This document shows positions 21,087 through 31,149 of a DNA stretch of 64,000 bases, piece by piece. The notes beneath the pieces are model-generated. The model had not been told where the DNA came from. It searched no databases and saw nothing but the letters and a program-made list of their open reading frames with translations. Both the position numbers and the translations under genes were made by a program. The number at the start of each line of letters is the position of its first letter. The stretch's first letter is position 1. Origin of the DNA: Aurantiochytrium sp. KH105 (Eukaryota; Sar; Bigyra; Thraustochytrida; Thraustochytriidae); contig BGKB01000093.1 in the NCBI GenBank assembly GCA_003116975.1, positions 186,001 to 250,000 on the forward strand. The letters are read 5' to 3'.

Positions 21087-21412
21087 CTTCTTGAATCTCG
21101 AATAAAAACGAAAACAGTTTGTATAAACTCGAAAGATGTACGAGCTTACGACCATTATCAAAATGCAAGAAAATGAAGGAGAAGTGAAAAGAATTCACGC
21201 ATACCTACGTCCGAGACAGACAGAGACAGAGAGAGAGAGAGAGAGAGAAGAATCCATGCGCAGTACAGATTACAAAATAGGTGGTGACGAATAAAGAACA
21301 CATATCATTTACAGGTTGGTCGTAGGACAAGCAAGCAAGCAAGCAAGCTAGCTAAGCAAGCTAGCTAAGCAAGCTAGCTAAGCAAGCTAGCTAAGCAAGC
21401 TAGCTAAGCAAG
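21087..21412. repeat. Intergenic DNA with (ga)n and 16-nt tandem repeat
   Basis: A (ga)n run lies at about 21227-21249. From about 21330 a (gcaa)n run passes into about five head-to-tail copies of a 16-nt unit (aagcaagctagctaag register), reaching 21418. The array overlaps the stop codon of the coiled-coil gene. Confidence 0.85.
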
Positions 21413-22309
21413 CTAGCGTGCAGATTGGTTCCTGAAACGCACGCGGAGTGCTTGATTGTCCCGGCGCAGCTTAGTGGCTTCCTGCTCCGCGAGCTGACGC
21501 AACGCCTTTTCTTGTGCAAGTTGCTCCTTGAGCCTATTCGAGGCATCGAAGCGAGCAAGGCGACGCTCTTCATCTTGAGACAACTTGGCGACGACTGCTG
21601 GGTTCGGATCTGCATTCTCGCCGCGAGTGCGCATCGTCGCGCGCGACGTTTGTCTGGCTTGCGCTTTAGCAAGAGCTCGCTTTGTCTGCTCGAGCTCGTC
21701 CTGTGCACGATCGCGCTCCTTGGCCATGACTTCGAGATGACGTTCCTTTTGTTCTTTGGTTTTGCTCATGAGCGATGCGCGCTGCGAAGCAGCAGTGGCC
21801 TTGCGGTCGGCGCGCTCGGCTCGTTCTTCTGCTGCATCGTATTGGCGCTGCATTTCCTGACACTCTTCAACGGCTGTAACTTCTTTCCGACGAGAGTCTG
21901 CTGCGGCATCCTCGGCGGCCGCAGCCCGCCTTTCAGCGTCGAGCATCGCGCTCCGGAGCTGGTCGATCTCGTTCGTCTTTTCGCTATTGTTCGCTCGCAA
22001 GAACTGCAGTTCTCTCTGGGCGTTTGCCATGGCCTCCTGCAGAGGTGACAATTGCGCCTGTAGTTCTGCTGCGCGCTGACGCTCACTTTCACGCTGCGTT
22101 TCAAGATGTGCCGCGCGCGCACGGAGTGCGTCTGCCCGCGCGGACTCTTGGCGCAGTACGCCGCGCAGGGCCTCGAGCTCCTGCCTCAGGAGCGCTGCAG
22201 CATCGTGAAGAGCCCGCTCTCGCTCCTGTTGCGCCTTCCAGGCGCCGCCCAACCGCACCTGGCCTGCAGCGAGCGTCTGTCCGCGTCCGCGCGATTCCTG
22301 CGAGGCCAT
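21413..22309 (-). CDS. Coiled-coil protein, unknown function
   Basis: The ATG at 22309 gives 298 residues. After a short Gly/Arg-rich start (MASQESRGRG) nearly the whole chain is heptad-like and rich in Glu, Arg, Gln and Ala, so it is predicted to be a long coiled coil from about 25 to 290. A break near 215-235 (RTRGENADPNPAVVAKLS) separates a shorter second coil. There is no enzymatic motif. Proteins of this kind occur in centrosomes, basal bodies and cytoskeletal linkers; nothing in the sequence fixes which. The last codons and the TAG stop fall in the tandem repeat described at 21330-21418. Confidence 0.75.
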   Translation of the reverse strand: MASQESRGRGQTLAAGQVRLGGAWKAQQERERALHDAAALLRQELEALRGVLRQESARADALRARAAHLETQRESERQRAAELQAQLSPLQEAMANAQRELQFLRANNSEKTNEIDQLRSAMLDAERRAAAAEDAAADSRRKEVTAVEECQEMQRQYDAAEERAERADRKATAASQRASLMSKTKEQKERHLEVMAKERDRAQDELEQTKRALAKAQARQTSRATMRTRGENADPNPAVVAKLSQDEERRLARFDASNRLKEQLAQEKALRQLAEQEATKLRRDNQALRVRFRNQSAR

Positions 22310-23579
22310 TGCTTCGTCGCAGCGCTCGCCGCTGTCGTTGTCGCGGCGCGAGAAATGTGATCGAGCGTTGCGGTTTTGTCGACGGTTGCGTCCCAGTGAC
22401 CGTGATCACCAGAGACCTCACTCGGAGGATACCCTGCGGGGCGAGGGCACCTCGCGAGCAGAAGTGCGTGGATGCGACGAGGCTGCGAGAAGTTGATGGC
22501 TGTGGCTAGCAGGCACCTGACAGACCTGACAGATAAGAGGCTAAGTTATGGAACAGATGTGGTAGAGTAGGAGTCTGCTGCTGATAATTTCTGGGTGCCG
22601 AATCCGTAAGAAAAAAAGGCTCTTGGTATGTTCACATTTGCTTGCACGAATTCTGCCACAGCCACTGCCATAGCCACTGCCATAGCCACGTGTGAGCGAG
22701 AGCGAGCGCGTGGTAGATTAATAATTACTGGTACTGTAAAAAAAGGTTTTGGATGACTCGGCAGCGGCGGCTGCTAGGGAAGCAACAATGTGAAAAGATG
22801 ATGCTTGCCGACTTATTCTACTCATGCATATGCCACTGGTCATAGCCATGAGCTCTGGGTCATTTTCCATGTTATTTGAACCCCTCCTCCTCCATCCCTT
22901 CGTTTCTACCTGCCAGCAGCTACATTATCCCACGTTGTCAGATGTAAAATACTCCGCAGTGTCTGCCTTGACCTTTCTCGCAATGCCTTCTTCTCTCTGC
23001 CCGGCTCACGATAGCCAGTACCCTTGCCGGCCTCGGCCTTGCCCTCTCTGCGCCCCTTTTCCTGCCGCCACCGCTCCTCGCCGCGTCGGCGTGTCCTCGG
23101 TCCACCGACATATCTCAGTGTGCGTCACCGCGCCGCCGGGGCCACAAACGGGCGAAGATTTGTCGCCCGCCCTCGCCCCTTCCCGCCTTCTTTCCCGTCC
23201 GAGACGCAGCGGCAGCAGCTCGCGCTCGCGCGGCGGCTCGCCGCGGCGGCTCGCCGCGCCGGCCGCGCGAGGTCGGGAGGGGCGAGGCGCGGCGAGCGAG
23301 CTGGCCGCGCGCGCATGGCGGCAGCTAGCGCCACGCGCTTGCTCGATATGGCCGGGCGGCGGACGGCCATACGTCGCGGAACTCGAATTGGAGAAGGTGA
23401 TATCCAGATACTATCCACGTTTGAGCGCGTCCCAGCACTGCAGATGATCTGATCGAGCGGGCTGCGCGGCCGGCCCCCGACAAAACCCAATCCGCGAGCT
23501 GGCAGCGAGCGCGAGCGCGAGCGCGGACAGCGGCGGCGGCAGCGGGAACGGAAAGCCGGGCGAGGAGAAGACGGAGAGG
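22310..23579. other. Intergenic DNA upstream of PGK
   Basis: About 1.27 kb between divergent genes. A 12-nt repeat of the type gccactgccata occurs at about 22661-22688. From 23040 to 23579 the DNA is strongly GC- and CpG-rich, as expected for the promoter and 5' leader of a highly expressed gene. No coding sequence is supported. Confidence 0.5.
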
Positions 23580-24923
23580 ATGCTGACGATGCTGCGGACC
23601 GCGGCGGCGGCGCGCGGCGGCGCGACGCAGGTGGCCATGGCGACGCGCGCCATGAGCAGTGCGGCGGCGGGAAGCGGCCTTATGAGCAAGAAGAGCGTCG
23701 AGGACGTGGACGTCAAGGACAAGCGGGTACTCATCCGCGTGGACTTCAACGTGCCGTTTGGGGAGGGCGGCAAGATCACCAACGATCAGCGCATGCGCGA
23801 AGCACTCCCGACGATCCAGAATGTGCTGGAGCGCGGCGCACGTGGCGTGGTGCTCATGTCGCACCTTGGGCGGCCCAAGGGCACCCCTCAGGCCAAGTTC
23901 TCCCTCGAGCCCGTGGCCAAGCATCTGTGGACTCTTCTCGGCAAGGAGGGCACCTTTTTGCCCGACTGCGTCGGCCCCGAGGTGGAAAAGGCCTGCGCCG
24001 AGATCAGCGACGGCAAGGTGATCCTCATGGAGAATCTTCGCTTTCACCTTGAGGAAGAAGGCAAGGGCGAGATCAACGGCGAAAAGGTCAAGGCTGATCC
24101 GGAAGCAGTCAAGTCCTTTCGCGCTTCGCTCTCGAGCCTTGGTGACGTCTACGTGAACGACGCCTTTGGCACTGCCCATCGCGCGCACTCGAGCATGGTC
24201 GGAGTTGACCTCGAGGACCGCGTGTCTGGTTTCCTGCTCAAAAAAGAGCTCGATTACTTTGGCCGCGCCATGGAGGACCCACCGCGGCCCTTTTTGACCA
24301 TCCTTGGCGGCGCCAAGGTTGCCGACAAGATCCAGCTCATTAACAACCTCCTCGACAAGGTTGACGAGATGGTCATTGCCGGCGGTATGGCTTTTACCTT
24401 TAAGAGTGTTCTCGACGGCACTGCCATTGGCGCTTCCATCTACGATGAGGCTGGCGCAAAGCTCGTACCGGAGATCATGAAGAAGGCCGAGGAGAAGGGC
24501 GTCAAGATTCACCTGCCCGTGGACTTCGTGGCTGCTGACAAGTTTGACAAGGACGCCGAGGCCAAGCTCGTCACCGACAAGGAGGGCGTACCTGAGGGCT
24601 GGCTCGGTCTCGACGTTGGCGAGGAGAGCGCCAAGCAAGCCGCTGATGCCGTGATGCGCGCCAAGCTCATTCTCTGGAACGGCCCCATGGGCGTCTTTGA
24701 GTTCGACAAGTTCGCTGGCGCCACCAAGACTGTTTTGCAGGCTGTCGTCGACTCGACGTCCAACGGTGCCATCTCCATCATTGGCGGCGGCGACACGGCC
24801 ACTTGTGTGAAAAAGTATGGCGCTGAGGACAAGGTCAGCCATGTCAGCACTGGTGGCGGCGCCAGCGTTGAGCTCGTCGAGGGCAAGGATCTTCCGGGCA
24901 TCTCGGCTCTCTCCAACAAGTAA
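23580..24923 (+). CDS. PGK: Phosphoglycerate kinase with mitochondrial-type presequence
   Basis: It converts 1,3-bisphosphoglycerate and ADP to 3-phosphoglycerate and ATP. The 447-residue frame is complete and single-exon. Visible PGK landmarks are [77 protein letters not shown] and [11 protein letters not shown], then [14 protein letters not shown] at the C-terminus. The usual core (about 415 residues) begins near residue 37. The extra N-terminus, [20 protein letters not shown] and on to about 35, is rich in Arg and Ala with no acids, as expected for a mitochondrial presequence. Stramenopiles are known to run the lower half of glycolysis in mitochondria, which fits. The codon choice is strongly biased to GC-ending codons, a sign of high expression. 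Confidence 0.97.
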   Translation: MLTMLRTAAAARGGATQVAMATRAMSSAAAGSGLMSKKSVEDVDVKDKRVLIRVDFNVPFGEGGKITNDQRMREALPTIQNVLERGARGVVLMSHLGRPKGTPQAKFSLEPVAKHLWTLLGKEGTFLPDCVGPEVEKACAEISDGKVILMENLRFHLEEEGKGEINGEKVKADPEAVKSFRASLSSLGDVYVNDAFGTAHRAHSSMVGVDLEDRVSGFLLKKELDYFGRAMEDPPRPFLTILGGAKVADKIQLINNLLDKVDEMVIAGGMAFTFKSVLDGTAIGASIYDEAGAKLVPEIMKKAEEKGVKIHLPVDFVAADKFDKDAEAKLVTDKEGVPEGWLGLDVGEESAKQAADAVMRAKLILWNGPMGVFEFDKFAGATKTVLQAVVDSTSNGAISIIGGGDTATCVKKYGAEDKVSHVSTGGGASVELVEGKDLPGISALSNK

Positions 24924-25270
24924 TGATCAACAGTCTCCATCTTTTTTTTATTGTCAACCAACCTAGTTCAATCATTCTTGCGTTTGACCCATGACGCACT
25001 GCGTTTCTTGCATGGGTTGATGAAATGATAGCCTGAAAATGTGTTGAACTAGATGTCCATGGGTCAGATGTCGCACGACTCCAGATACGCGCCCACCACA
25101 TTAAAAGTTCCCTTGAGTCGTCATTAGAGATTGCAAGTCTGCCAGCGAACGTCAATCCACACACAACGACTCACTTGACGAGCTCGACCTTCCGACTGCT
25201 GCGACAGCCACCCCTTAATCAAAGGTTGACCTCGGCAATCAATTAGAAAACTCAACTTACTTTTCTGGTC
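24924..25270. other. Intergenic DNA between PGK and MUTYH
   Basis: AT-richer DNA: the 3' end of PGK and the promoter of the MutY gene on the same strand. No gene is seen. Confidence 0.5.
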
Positions 25271-27031
25271 ATGGTCCGAGCCAAGGCGACTGCGCGTGGC
25301 ACAGCCACGCGCGCGCGCAAGACTCAGACTGAGAAGAAGCCCGCTACCGCCAGCAAAGCCAAGACATCTACTCGTACGGCCAAGAAGGAGCACAAGGAAG
25401 ACCAGGTGCCAGACATTGAGGACTTGCTTCGACCTGAGCGTCTAACCATCAGTAGCAGCAGCAGCGACGAGGATAAGAGCACGCGAGGCAAGGCAACGGC
25501 GCTGAGCAAGTCAGTGAAACCTGAAAAGCAAGCAGAATCGCAGCATGATGATGCCGTCGACAAGCTTCGCAATGACTTGTTGACGTGGTTTGACGAAAAT
25601 CGTCGACTTTTGCCCTGGCGCGGTGACCGCGCCGGCGACTACCTCGGCAAAAGCCTCGCAGAAGTCCCCGAGGATGCGCGAGAGACACCTCGCAGGGTCG
25701 ACCCGTACGAAACTTGGGTGTCAGAGATTATGCTGCAGCAGACACGCGTGGAAACGGTTATTGACTACTTTACAAAGTGGATGAAGCGATTTCCGACGCC
25801 TCAGGCTTTGGCCGAGGCCTCTCCGGACGAAGTCAATGCTAGTTGGGCTGGTCTCGGTTATTATCGACGGGCACGAAACCTGCATGCAGGCGCGCAAAGG
25901 GTAACGGAAGAGTTTGACGGCAAGTTGCCTTCGGAGGTCGCAGATTTGCTCAAAGTGCAAGGAATTGGCGCCTACACCGCTGGAGCAATTGCTTCGATCG
26001 CCTTTGGGCGAGCCGTCCCACTTGTGGATGGAAATGTGATTCGCGTCTTTGCGCGCCTCTTTGCTGTTGGAGCAGAGGCCAAAGCGCCGTCTCTGATCAA
26101 AGGCTGCTGGTCTTTGGCAGCCTCACTCGTTGATCCGAAGCGCCCTGGTGATTTTAATCAGGCTCTCATGGAACTTGGCGCGACAATTTGCAAGCCGCGT
26201 GGCGCAGCGTGTGAAGCCTGCCCCGTTCGTTCTTGCTGTCGCGCATATGCCCTGGACCCAACGCAAGTCCATGAATATCCTCTCAAGGCCAAGGCCAAGG
26301 TATTGCCTGTGCAAACGTATGCCGTGGGTCTTGTGAAGCGCTCTTCACAACGTCCAGATGGCAAAGGTGCTGACGAATTTTTGGTGTGTAGGCGTCCCTC
26401 GACCGGACTCCTTGCAGGGCAGTGGGAGTTTCTGATGGCACGAAGTGCCACGACTTCACCCACAATGTCCAAGCGTCGTAGTCTCGTGAACGATGCGCTA
26501 AAAGCCTTGGACGAAACCATTGCGCCTTGCCGCTCTTGCATTACCGAGGCGACCCGAGAGGACCGAGGTCTTCATGAACACACCTTTTCGCATCTGCAAC
26601 ATCGTCTTTTGATTGAGAAGATTTCGCTTCCAAGTGATCGCTGCGCAACCTGCAAGACGAGCAACGAAAACACCAGCGTGGATAGAGAGGATGAGGTGAA
26701 AATCGTGGACGATATAAGTCAGGACGAGGTGCAAGTGGTGAGCGAAGGGGCGTCTGCCAAGGATACAGCGCCAGCCAGCAGCGAGGTGACTTGGATGACT
26801 TTGGGCGAGCTTCAAGAGAGGGGCATGACCGCCAGCACGAGTAAATGCCTCATTTTGGCGGAGGAGCTCGAGGCCAAGCCAACGAAGGCCAAGGCCCGAA
26901 AGCCAAAGACCGGCACATCTACCAAAAAGCGCAAGGCTGACGGGCCTGCGAGCGAGAAAGACTCTAAACAGCAACAACTCCGAATGACGGCGTTTTTTAG
27001 CAATGGGTCGAAAAGCAAAAGCTCCGAATAA
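25271..27031 (+). CDS. MUTYH: Adenine DNA glycosylase (MutY/MUTYH) with C-terminal PIP box
   Basis: It removes adenine mispaired with 8-oxoguanine in base excision repair. The ATG at 25271 is followed by a Lys/Thr-rich, possibly nuclear or mitochondrial tail of about 95 residues. The glycosylase core has LPWRG, WVSEIMLQQTRVETV (with the catalytic Glu), GLGYYRRARNL, the helix-hairpin-helix VQGIGAYTAGAIAS and LVDGNVIRV (catalytic Asp). The 4Fe-4S ligands fit C-x6-C-x2-C-x5-C in CKPRGAACEACPVRSCC. A NUDIX-like MutY C-terminal domain follows, with HTFSHLQHRLLI. A disordered insert (about 465-500) and a basic tail end in QQLRMTAFF, a good match to the PCNA-binding PIP box (Q-x-x-h-x-x-F-F). The total is 586 residues, close to human MUTYH in length. 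It converges with the gene at 27126, 94 bases away. Confidence 0.95.
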   Translation: MVRAKATARGTATRARKTQTEKKPATASKAKTSTRTAKKEHKEDQVPDIEDLLRPERLTISSSSSDEDKSTRGKATALSKSVKPEKQAESQHDDAVDKLRNDLLTWFDENRRLLPWRGDRAGDYLGKSLAEVPEDARETPRRVDPYETWVSEIMLQQTRVETVIDYFTKWMKRFPTPQALAEASPDEVNASWAGLGYYRRARNLHAGAQRVTEEFDGKLPSEVADLLKVQGIGAYTAGAIASIAFGRAVPLVDGNVIRVFARLFAVGAEAKAPSLIKGCWSLAASLVDPKRPGDFNQALMELGATICKPRGAACEACPVRSCCRAYALDPTQVHEYPLKAKAKVLPVQTYAVGLVKRSSQRPDGKGADEFLVCRRPSTGLLAGQWEFLMARSATTSPTMSKRRSLVNDALKALDETIAPCRSCITEATREDRGLHEHTFSHLQHRLLIEKISLPSDRCATCKTSNENTSVDREDEVKIVDDISQDEVQVVSEGASAKDTAPASSEVTWMTLGELQERGMTASTSKCLILAEELEAKPTKAKARKPKTGTSTKKRKADGPASEKDSKQQQLRMTAFFSNGSKSKSSE

Positions 27032-27125
27032 CATGTCCTGCAATTCAAGTGCAGTGTGTTCACAGAAAGCTGTATGGATGACTGGGTGTCGCATGATGCG
27101 CCGTGTTTCTTGCGCACTCGCGCCG

Positions 27126-29333
27126 TCACAGCGAAAGTGAGAGTGCGACCGGATAATGTGTGGACAGGTCGCTGGCTTCGGCTTGCGAAGTAATGCTATA
27201 GGGAACTGCAGTGGCAGCATTGGCGAGAACCTGGAAGACCGGATCTTGGACGATGCCGTGTTTTCGCGAAATCAGGATGGTGTCTGCTAACGAAGGCCCA
27301 CGGCCCAGCCGCATGGTGAGGGCGTTGCACGCAGGATTGACAGTCAGAACATTGCGAATGGCTGGTTCCATGAGGGAATAGACTGTGGCCGGCCGTCTAG
27401 GCGTTGACATGGTGACGGCATCGGAGCTCGGCGCAAGAGCAGCAGATGAAGCGGTTGACGAAGAGGATGCAGAAGAAGAGCCCCGGGCATTTGATGTACG
27501 CGAGCTCGAGCTCCAGCGCGCCGCAAAGCTCTTTGTTGAGGCAAGCATGGCGTTGATATCTTGACAGGACGTCTGTATTGTTGCAAGCAGATCAGATGGG
27601 ATGTGAGCGGCATCTTCGGCGCCGAGGATGTCGAGCATGCGCTCGTAGGCGTCGTGCTGTGAGGCTCGACAAGTTCGCAGATCGCCAGCAATAAGCACGG
27701 GCTCGTCTTCGGGTAGACGAAGATTTTGAATCCATTGGCGCAAGGCGCAAAGCTGGGATTCGCGGATCTTCAGTGTGCTCGTAGAAGTCCCTGGATGCAC
27801 ATTTGCAGCGAAAAGGTGGACACATTTGCCTTGCTTGCGGACCCGAACATAGATCGCAGCGCGCGAGACGCTACGGTCCTTTTGCGACGCATCAAATCGG
27901 AAGAGTGCCGTGCGCTCTATCGGGAATCGTGAAGAGATAAAGATACCTGCGTGATCCAGTACTGGAGACTCAAAGGGCATGTGGAGATCGCGCTTAAGAC
28001 GCGCGCGCAAGATTCCTGTTGCAGTGCTGCAAAAGGCGCCGGTAATGACAATTATATCGGGCGTGAGATTCGAAGCGTTTGACTCGTCCCCACTAATGGC
28101 TCTTTGGAGGGCGTCTGGAATAGCATGCGCGCGTGTCCGCTTGCGAGGGCTAACGCGTTTGGAAAGAAGTTGCCACGAAGATGTGAGTTTTGGCTCAAGC
28201 CAAACGTTATGAGATATGACCTGGAGCGGGACTGTAGCCCCGGGCTGCGAGGAAGGCTGTCGCTGAGAACGCGCCCCTGGAAGAGGACGCTTTTCGGTGC
28301 GAGTGGCCCTCTTGGACCCAGTGCCGCTTTGGCAAGCAGCGCCTGCGTCGAGCGGAGAACGCAGGGTAAAGCACGTAGGTGCTCTGTTGAAGTCGTTTGG
28401 ATCGTCAACGAGCTGCAGGGCGCCGCTGCGCGTCGTGGATTGTGGCGAGGTGATCCAGGCTCGCATGCGGCCCTGGACGCTGAGATGAATCATGAAGACG
28501 TGATGGCCGCGACAGACGGGCCCTGTTCTGCCGGGGCAGACGAAAATCACCGGGAGCGTGCAACCCGATGCGGTTTGCAAAAATACGAGATCGCCGTATT
28601 CTACGGTCTCCGAATCAATTCTGCGCGTAATGCCTAATTTTTCCGATGATACTACGTGAAAGGCTGAGGCTGTGTTTGGGTGGGCGTCCGTGAGCGAGGA
28701 TAGCTCGTGGATTGACGTAGAGGACGTGTCTTGCGACTTGCCAGGAACCATTGGTTCTGCTGGTACATTTGCCGAGGGCGGGAATCTTGTGGGTGCTGCT
28801 GCGGCGGCAGACCCGCCGGGCACAAGCGATGCGAAAGAGGACATCCATTGGCCATTGCATGCGACGGCGATGGAGTCCCCAGGACAAATGGGAGTATTAG
28901 GGTCGATTTCATCGGCAGCAAGCTGGTGCATCCCAGGCCAACGACTTGCGATTTGCGAGCGCGCCTCGTCTAACGTCAGTGTGGCGGCTTCATGTTCCCC
29001 GGAGGCGACTTTAATTGAAAAGTCAGGGGCAAGAAGTCCACGTATTTCCCATTCTTCGATACGTTGGGAGGCTTCGGCAGTATCATGTACGAGTCCTTGT
29101 GCCAGGAGAAAGGTTGCGACGCGGTCGTGGGTGAGATCTGTCCAGTCTTTCGTTTTCCGCGAGAGCTCGATGGCGGCAGCAAGGTCGATCGCTTCTTCGT
29201 CGTCAGTATGGTCCATGTCATCTCCGCCGCGCGGTCTTTGCCTTGCGAAGGGCATGCTGTCGGAGCTGCGAGTGCTCGCGTCGCTTCTCGCGCTGCCTGC
29301 TCCCCGGGTGGACATCATCATCTCATTGTTCAT
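27126..29333 (-). CDS. UIM-containing, degenerate EEP/sphingomyelinase-like protein
   Basis: I chose the ATG at 29333 (MNNEMMMSTRG); upstream residues in the same frame are Lys/Asn-rich and look non-coding. The length is 735 residues. A ubiquitin-interacting motif fits at 43-60 (DEEAIDLAAAIELSRK: acidic run, hydrophobic, Ala-x3-Ser). The middle (about 60-370) has no recognised motif. The C-terminal half resembles the endonuclease/exonuclease/phosphatase fold of bacterial sphingomyelinases: VISHNVWLEP near 373, HAGIFISSRFPIERT, FAANVHPGTST, VLIAGDLRTC near 546 and STHYPV near the end. The magnesium-binding Glu (usual ILNEVF) is replaced in VITGAFCS, and the Asn of GDxN is Arg. Loss of these residues suggests a non-catalytic scaffold, but that is inference. 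A Ser-rich insert interrupts the domain near 580-620. Confidence 0.75.
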   Translation of the reverse strand: MNNEMMMSTRGAGSARSDASTRSSDSMPFARQRPRGGDDMDHTDDEEAIDLAAAIELSRKTKDWTDLTHDRVATFLLAQGLVHDTAEASQRIEEWEIRGLLAPDFSIKVASGEHEAATLTLDEARSQIASRWPGMHQLAADEIDPNTPICPGDSIAVACNGQWMSSFASLVPGGSAAAAAPTRFPPSANVPAEPMVPGKSQDTSSTSIHELSSLTDAHPNTASAFHVVSSEKLGITRRIDSETVEYGDLVFLQTASGCTLPVIFVCPGRTGPVCRGHHVFMIHLSVQGRMRAWITSPQSTTRSGALQLVDDPNDFNRAPTCFTLRSPLDAGAACQSGTGSKRATRTEKRPLPGARSQRQPSSQPGATVPLQVISHNVWLEPKLTSSWQLLSKRVSPRKRTRAHAIPDALQRAISGDESNASNLTPDIIVITGAFCSTATGILRARLKRDLHMPFESPVLDHAGIFISSRFPIERTALFRFDASQKDRSVSRAAIYVRVRKQGKCVHLFAANVHPGTSTSTLKIRESQLCALRQWIQNLRLPEDEPVLIAGDLRTCRASQHDAYERMLDILGAEDAAHIPSDLLATIQTSCQDINAMLASTKSFAARWSSSSRTSNARGSSSASSSSTASSAALAPSSDAVTMSTPRRPATVYSLMEPAIRNVLTVNPACNALTMRLGRGPSLADTILISRKHGIVQDPVFQVLANAATAVPYSITSQAEASDLSTHYPVALSLSL

Positions 29334-30297
29334 ATTTCTATCAATCTGATTCGAAGTCTGGTCAATTCTAATGCTACAGGGGGTTTGTTTGCACGCACGC
29401 TTGCGTGAGGAAAAGTTGATTAGGTATGTCCACTTGATTTCCTGTTCAAGGCGATGAGCCTCGATTGTTTTGTTTTTGCTAGCTTGGTTCTTTTGTTTGA
29501 TTGGCTGGCCACAACAAGACCGGCAAGTGACTCGCTTATTCATTCATTCTTGTATTCACGGGAGAGGCCAACGCTAGTCGAGCCTCCCGCGAAACTTGTT
29601 GATTCCCTCGCTCGCCCGGTCGCTCGGGACAGGCACGCGTGCGTGTGCTCGGCTGCACTCATTCATGCTCGCCGGTCCGCGCACGCGTTCCCGTCCTTGC
29701 CTGGTGCACACACCCACGAGCTTCGAAGCGGGAACGTCCACAGTGGCGAGGCGCTGGCCCCACAGTCCGGACTGACTCCCGAGAACAAGAGGGCGAGCGA
29801 GGCCTGGCCGGACCCAGTGAATCCGGGCGGGGCCTTCTCTGCGCTGGATACAATCCACATCCCACCAGTGCATGAAAAAGTGAGCAGGGGAGGTAGTAGA
29901 CCGATCGATCGATTGCTAGCTCGAGCGAGCCTACCCGGGAGAAAGTGCACGATGGGTGCATTGTGCAGGCCGGTAACGAGCGGGGCGAGAGACAAATCGA
30001 GACTCCGTGGCTCCGGGCGCAAGGGCAATTCGAAGCGAAAGTGTGCTGCGCTGCACTGGGGACTGCTCAGAGTCGGGTGCTGCAGCTGCTTTTGCCCTCT
30101 TCGCTCGCAAACAGTCGCGGATTGCTCGCGGCCGGTTTAATTTTTGTACACGGGGGACGCCATGCGTCACCCGGATAGGCACGGAGCCGGAGATTTTCAC
30201 TCGGACCCTTATCGTTTCGCGTCCGTCCGCGCGAGATTGATCAATGTAACGGCATGAATAAGGGCAATTTGAGGCGGAAAAATGGATGGGCGCGAAT
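29334..30297. other. Intergenic DNA between two minus-strand genes
   Basis: About 960 bases. An ATG-opened plus-strand frame of 228 codons (29454-30140) exists, but its composition looks random and I do not support it. CpG-rich between 29600 and 30100. Confidence 0.45.
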
Positions 30298-31095
30298 TCA
30301 TGGGCCATGCTGCATGGCTTTTGTGGGGCTCGTGGAGGAGATGAGCAGCGAGCAGGTCTTGCATCCGGAAGAATGGCAAGAGTAGTAGTGGCGGAGAGCC
30401 CTGCGCATGGAGCGGCAATTAGGGTCGCGGCACTGTGCGTGGTCGTGGCGAAGCCGGCACTGCAACATGTGCTCGAAGAGATCCTTGACCCAGGCGCAGC
30501 AAGACCACTCGGGGCACTGCTCTGAGGTCTGTGAGCAACCCATGGCGTGGCGAAGCATGGCCAGGTGCGTGTGCAGGTCCTTGTCGAAGGCCTCGTCGCA
30601 TTCATCATGGCGCGTCTCCTTGAACTCGCGGATTTCATCGGTGTCTGCGTCTACATCCACATCAACGCGGCATCGTCGGCCCCAGGGTTGCTGCTGCTGC
30701 TGCTGCTGCTGTTCTTGCTGCTGCTGCTGTTTCTCCTCCGGCTGACCCTGCTCGTGCAGGCGCGGGCGCGCCTGCATCACGTGCTGCTGTCTCTGCATGG
30801 CGCGGAGGCCGAGCAGCTTGGTCTTGCTGCAGCCCTGGAGCGGCACATGCTGGTACAGCTTGAGGTCCTTGCGCCGCTGCTGCTGCAAATCGCGGTGCAG
30901 CTTGTGCTGCCGCGCCATGTGCTCCTCCATCCTGAACTTCTTCTTTTTGTTGTACCCGCCGAGGCCGCCCAGACCGCCGCCGAGGCCGCTGCCGCCGATG
31001 CCTCCGCCCGCAACCTTGCCTCCGCCGCGTGCCGCCACCGACCCGCGCTTGCCGGCCTCGCGCGCGCCGAGCGGGGTCTGCTGCGCGACGCCCAT
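30298..31095 (-). CDS. TAZ zinc-finger protein (CBP/p300 type), stand-alone
   Basis: The ATG at 31095 gives 265 residues. An N-terminal Gly-rich region (GGGIGGSGLGGGLGG) is followed by basic Lys/Arg/Gln-rich sequence, poly-Gln (about 120-140), and an acidic linker. The C-terminal 90 residues are a TAZ domain: LHTHLAMLRHAMGC, CPEWSCCAWVKDLFEHMLQC, HDHAQCRDPNCRSMRRALRHY and CKTCSLL give the three H-x3-C/C-x4-C-type zinc sites. In CBP/p300 and in plant BT proteins, TAZ domains bind transcription factors. Here no HAT or bromodomain is fused, so it is likely a small transcriptional adaptor. Only about 55 bases separate the start from an iterated 21-nt element upstream. Confidence 0.88.
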   Translation of the reverse strand: MGVAQQTPLGAREAGKRGSVAARGGGKVAGGGIGGSGLGGGLGGLGGYNKKKKFRMEEHMARQHKLHRDLQQQRRKDLKLYQHVPLQGCSKTKLLGLRAMQRQQHVMQARPRLHEQGQPEEKQQQQQEQQQQQQQQPWGRRCRVDVDVDADTDEIREFKETRHDECDEAFDKDLHTHLAMLRHAMGCSQTSEQCPEWSCCAWVKDLFEHMLQCRLRHDHAQCRDPNCRSMRRALRHYYSCHSSGCKTCSLLISSTSPTKAMQHGP

Positions 31096-31149
31096 GGCCG
31101 CTGCGCTAGTCCTCCCTCTCTGTCTCTCTGCGCCACTGCCCGCGAACCC

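Noticed and set aside
21330-21418. CRISPR-like array
   Set aside because: The units are directly abutting with no unique spacers, in eukaryotic DNA; it is a simple tandem repeat.
23325-24842. Minus-strand frame of 505 codons opposite PGK
   Set aside because: It is antisense to a strongly codon-biased gene whose GC-ending codons remove stops from the reverse frame.
29454-30140. ATG-opened plus-strand frame of 228 codons
   Set aside because: It has no motif, random-like composition, and lies between two well-supported minus-strand genes.
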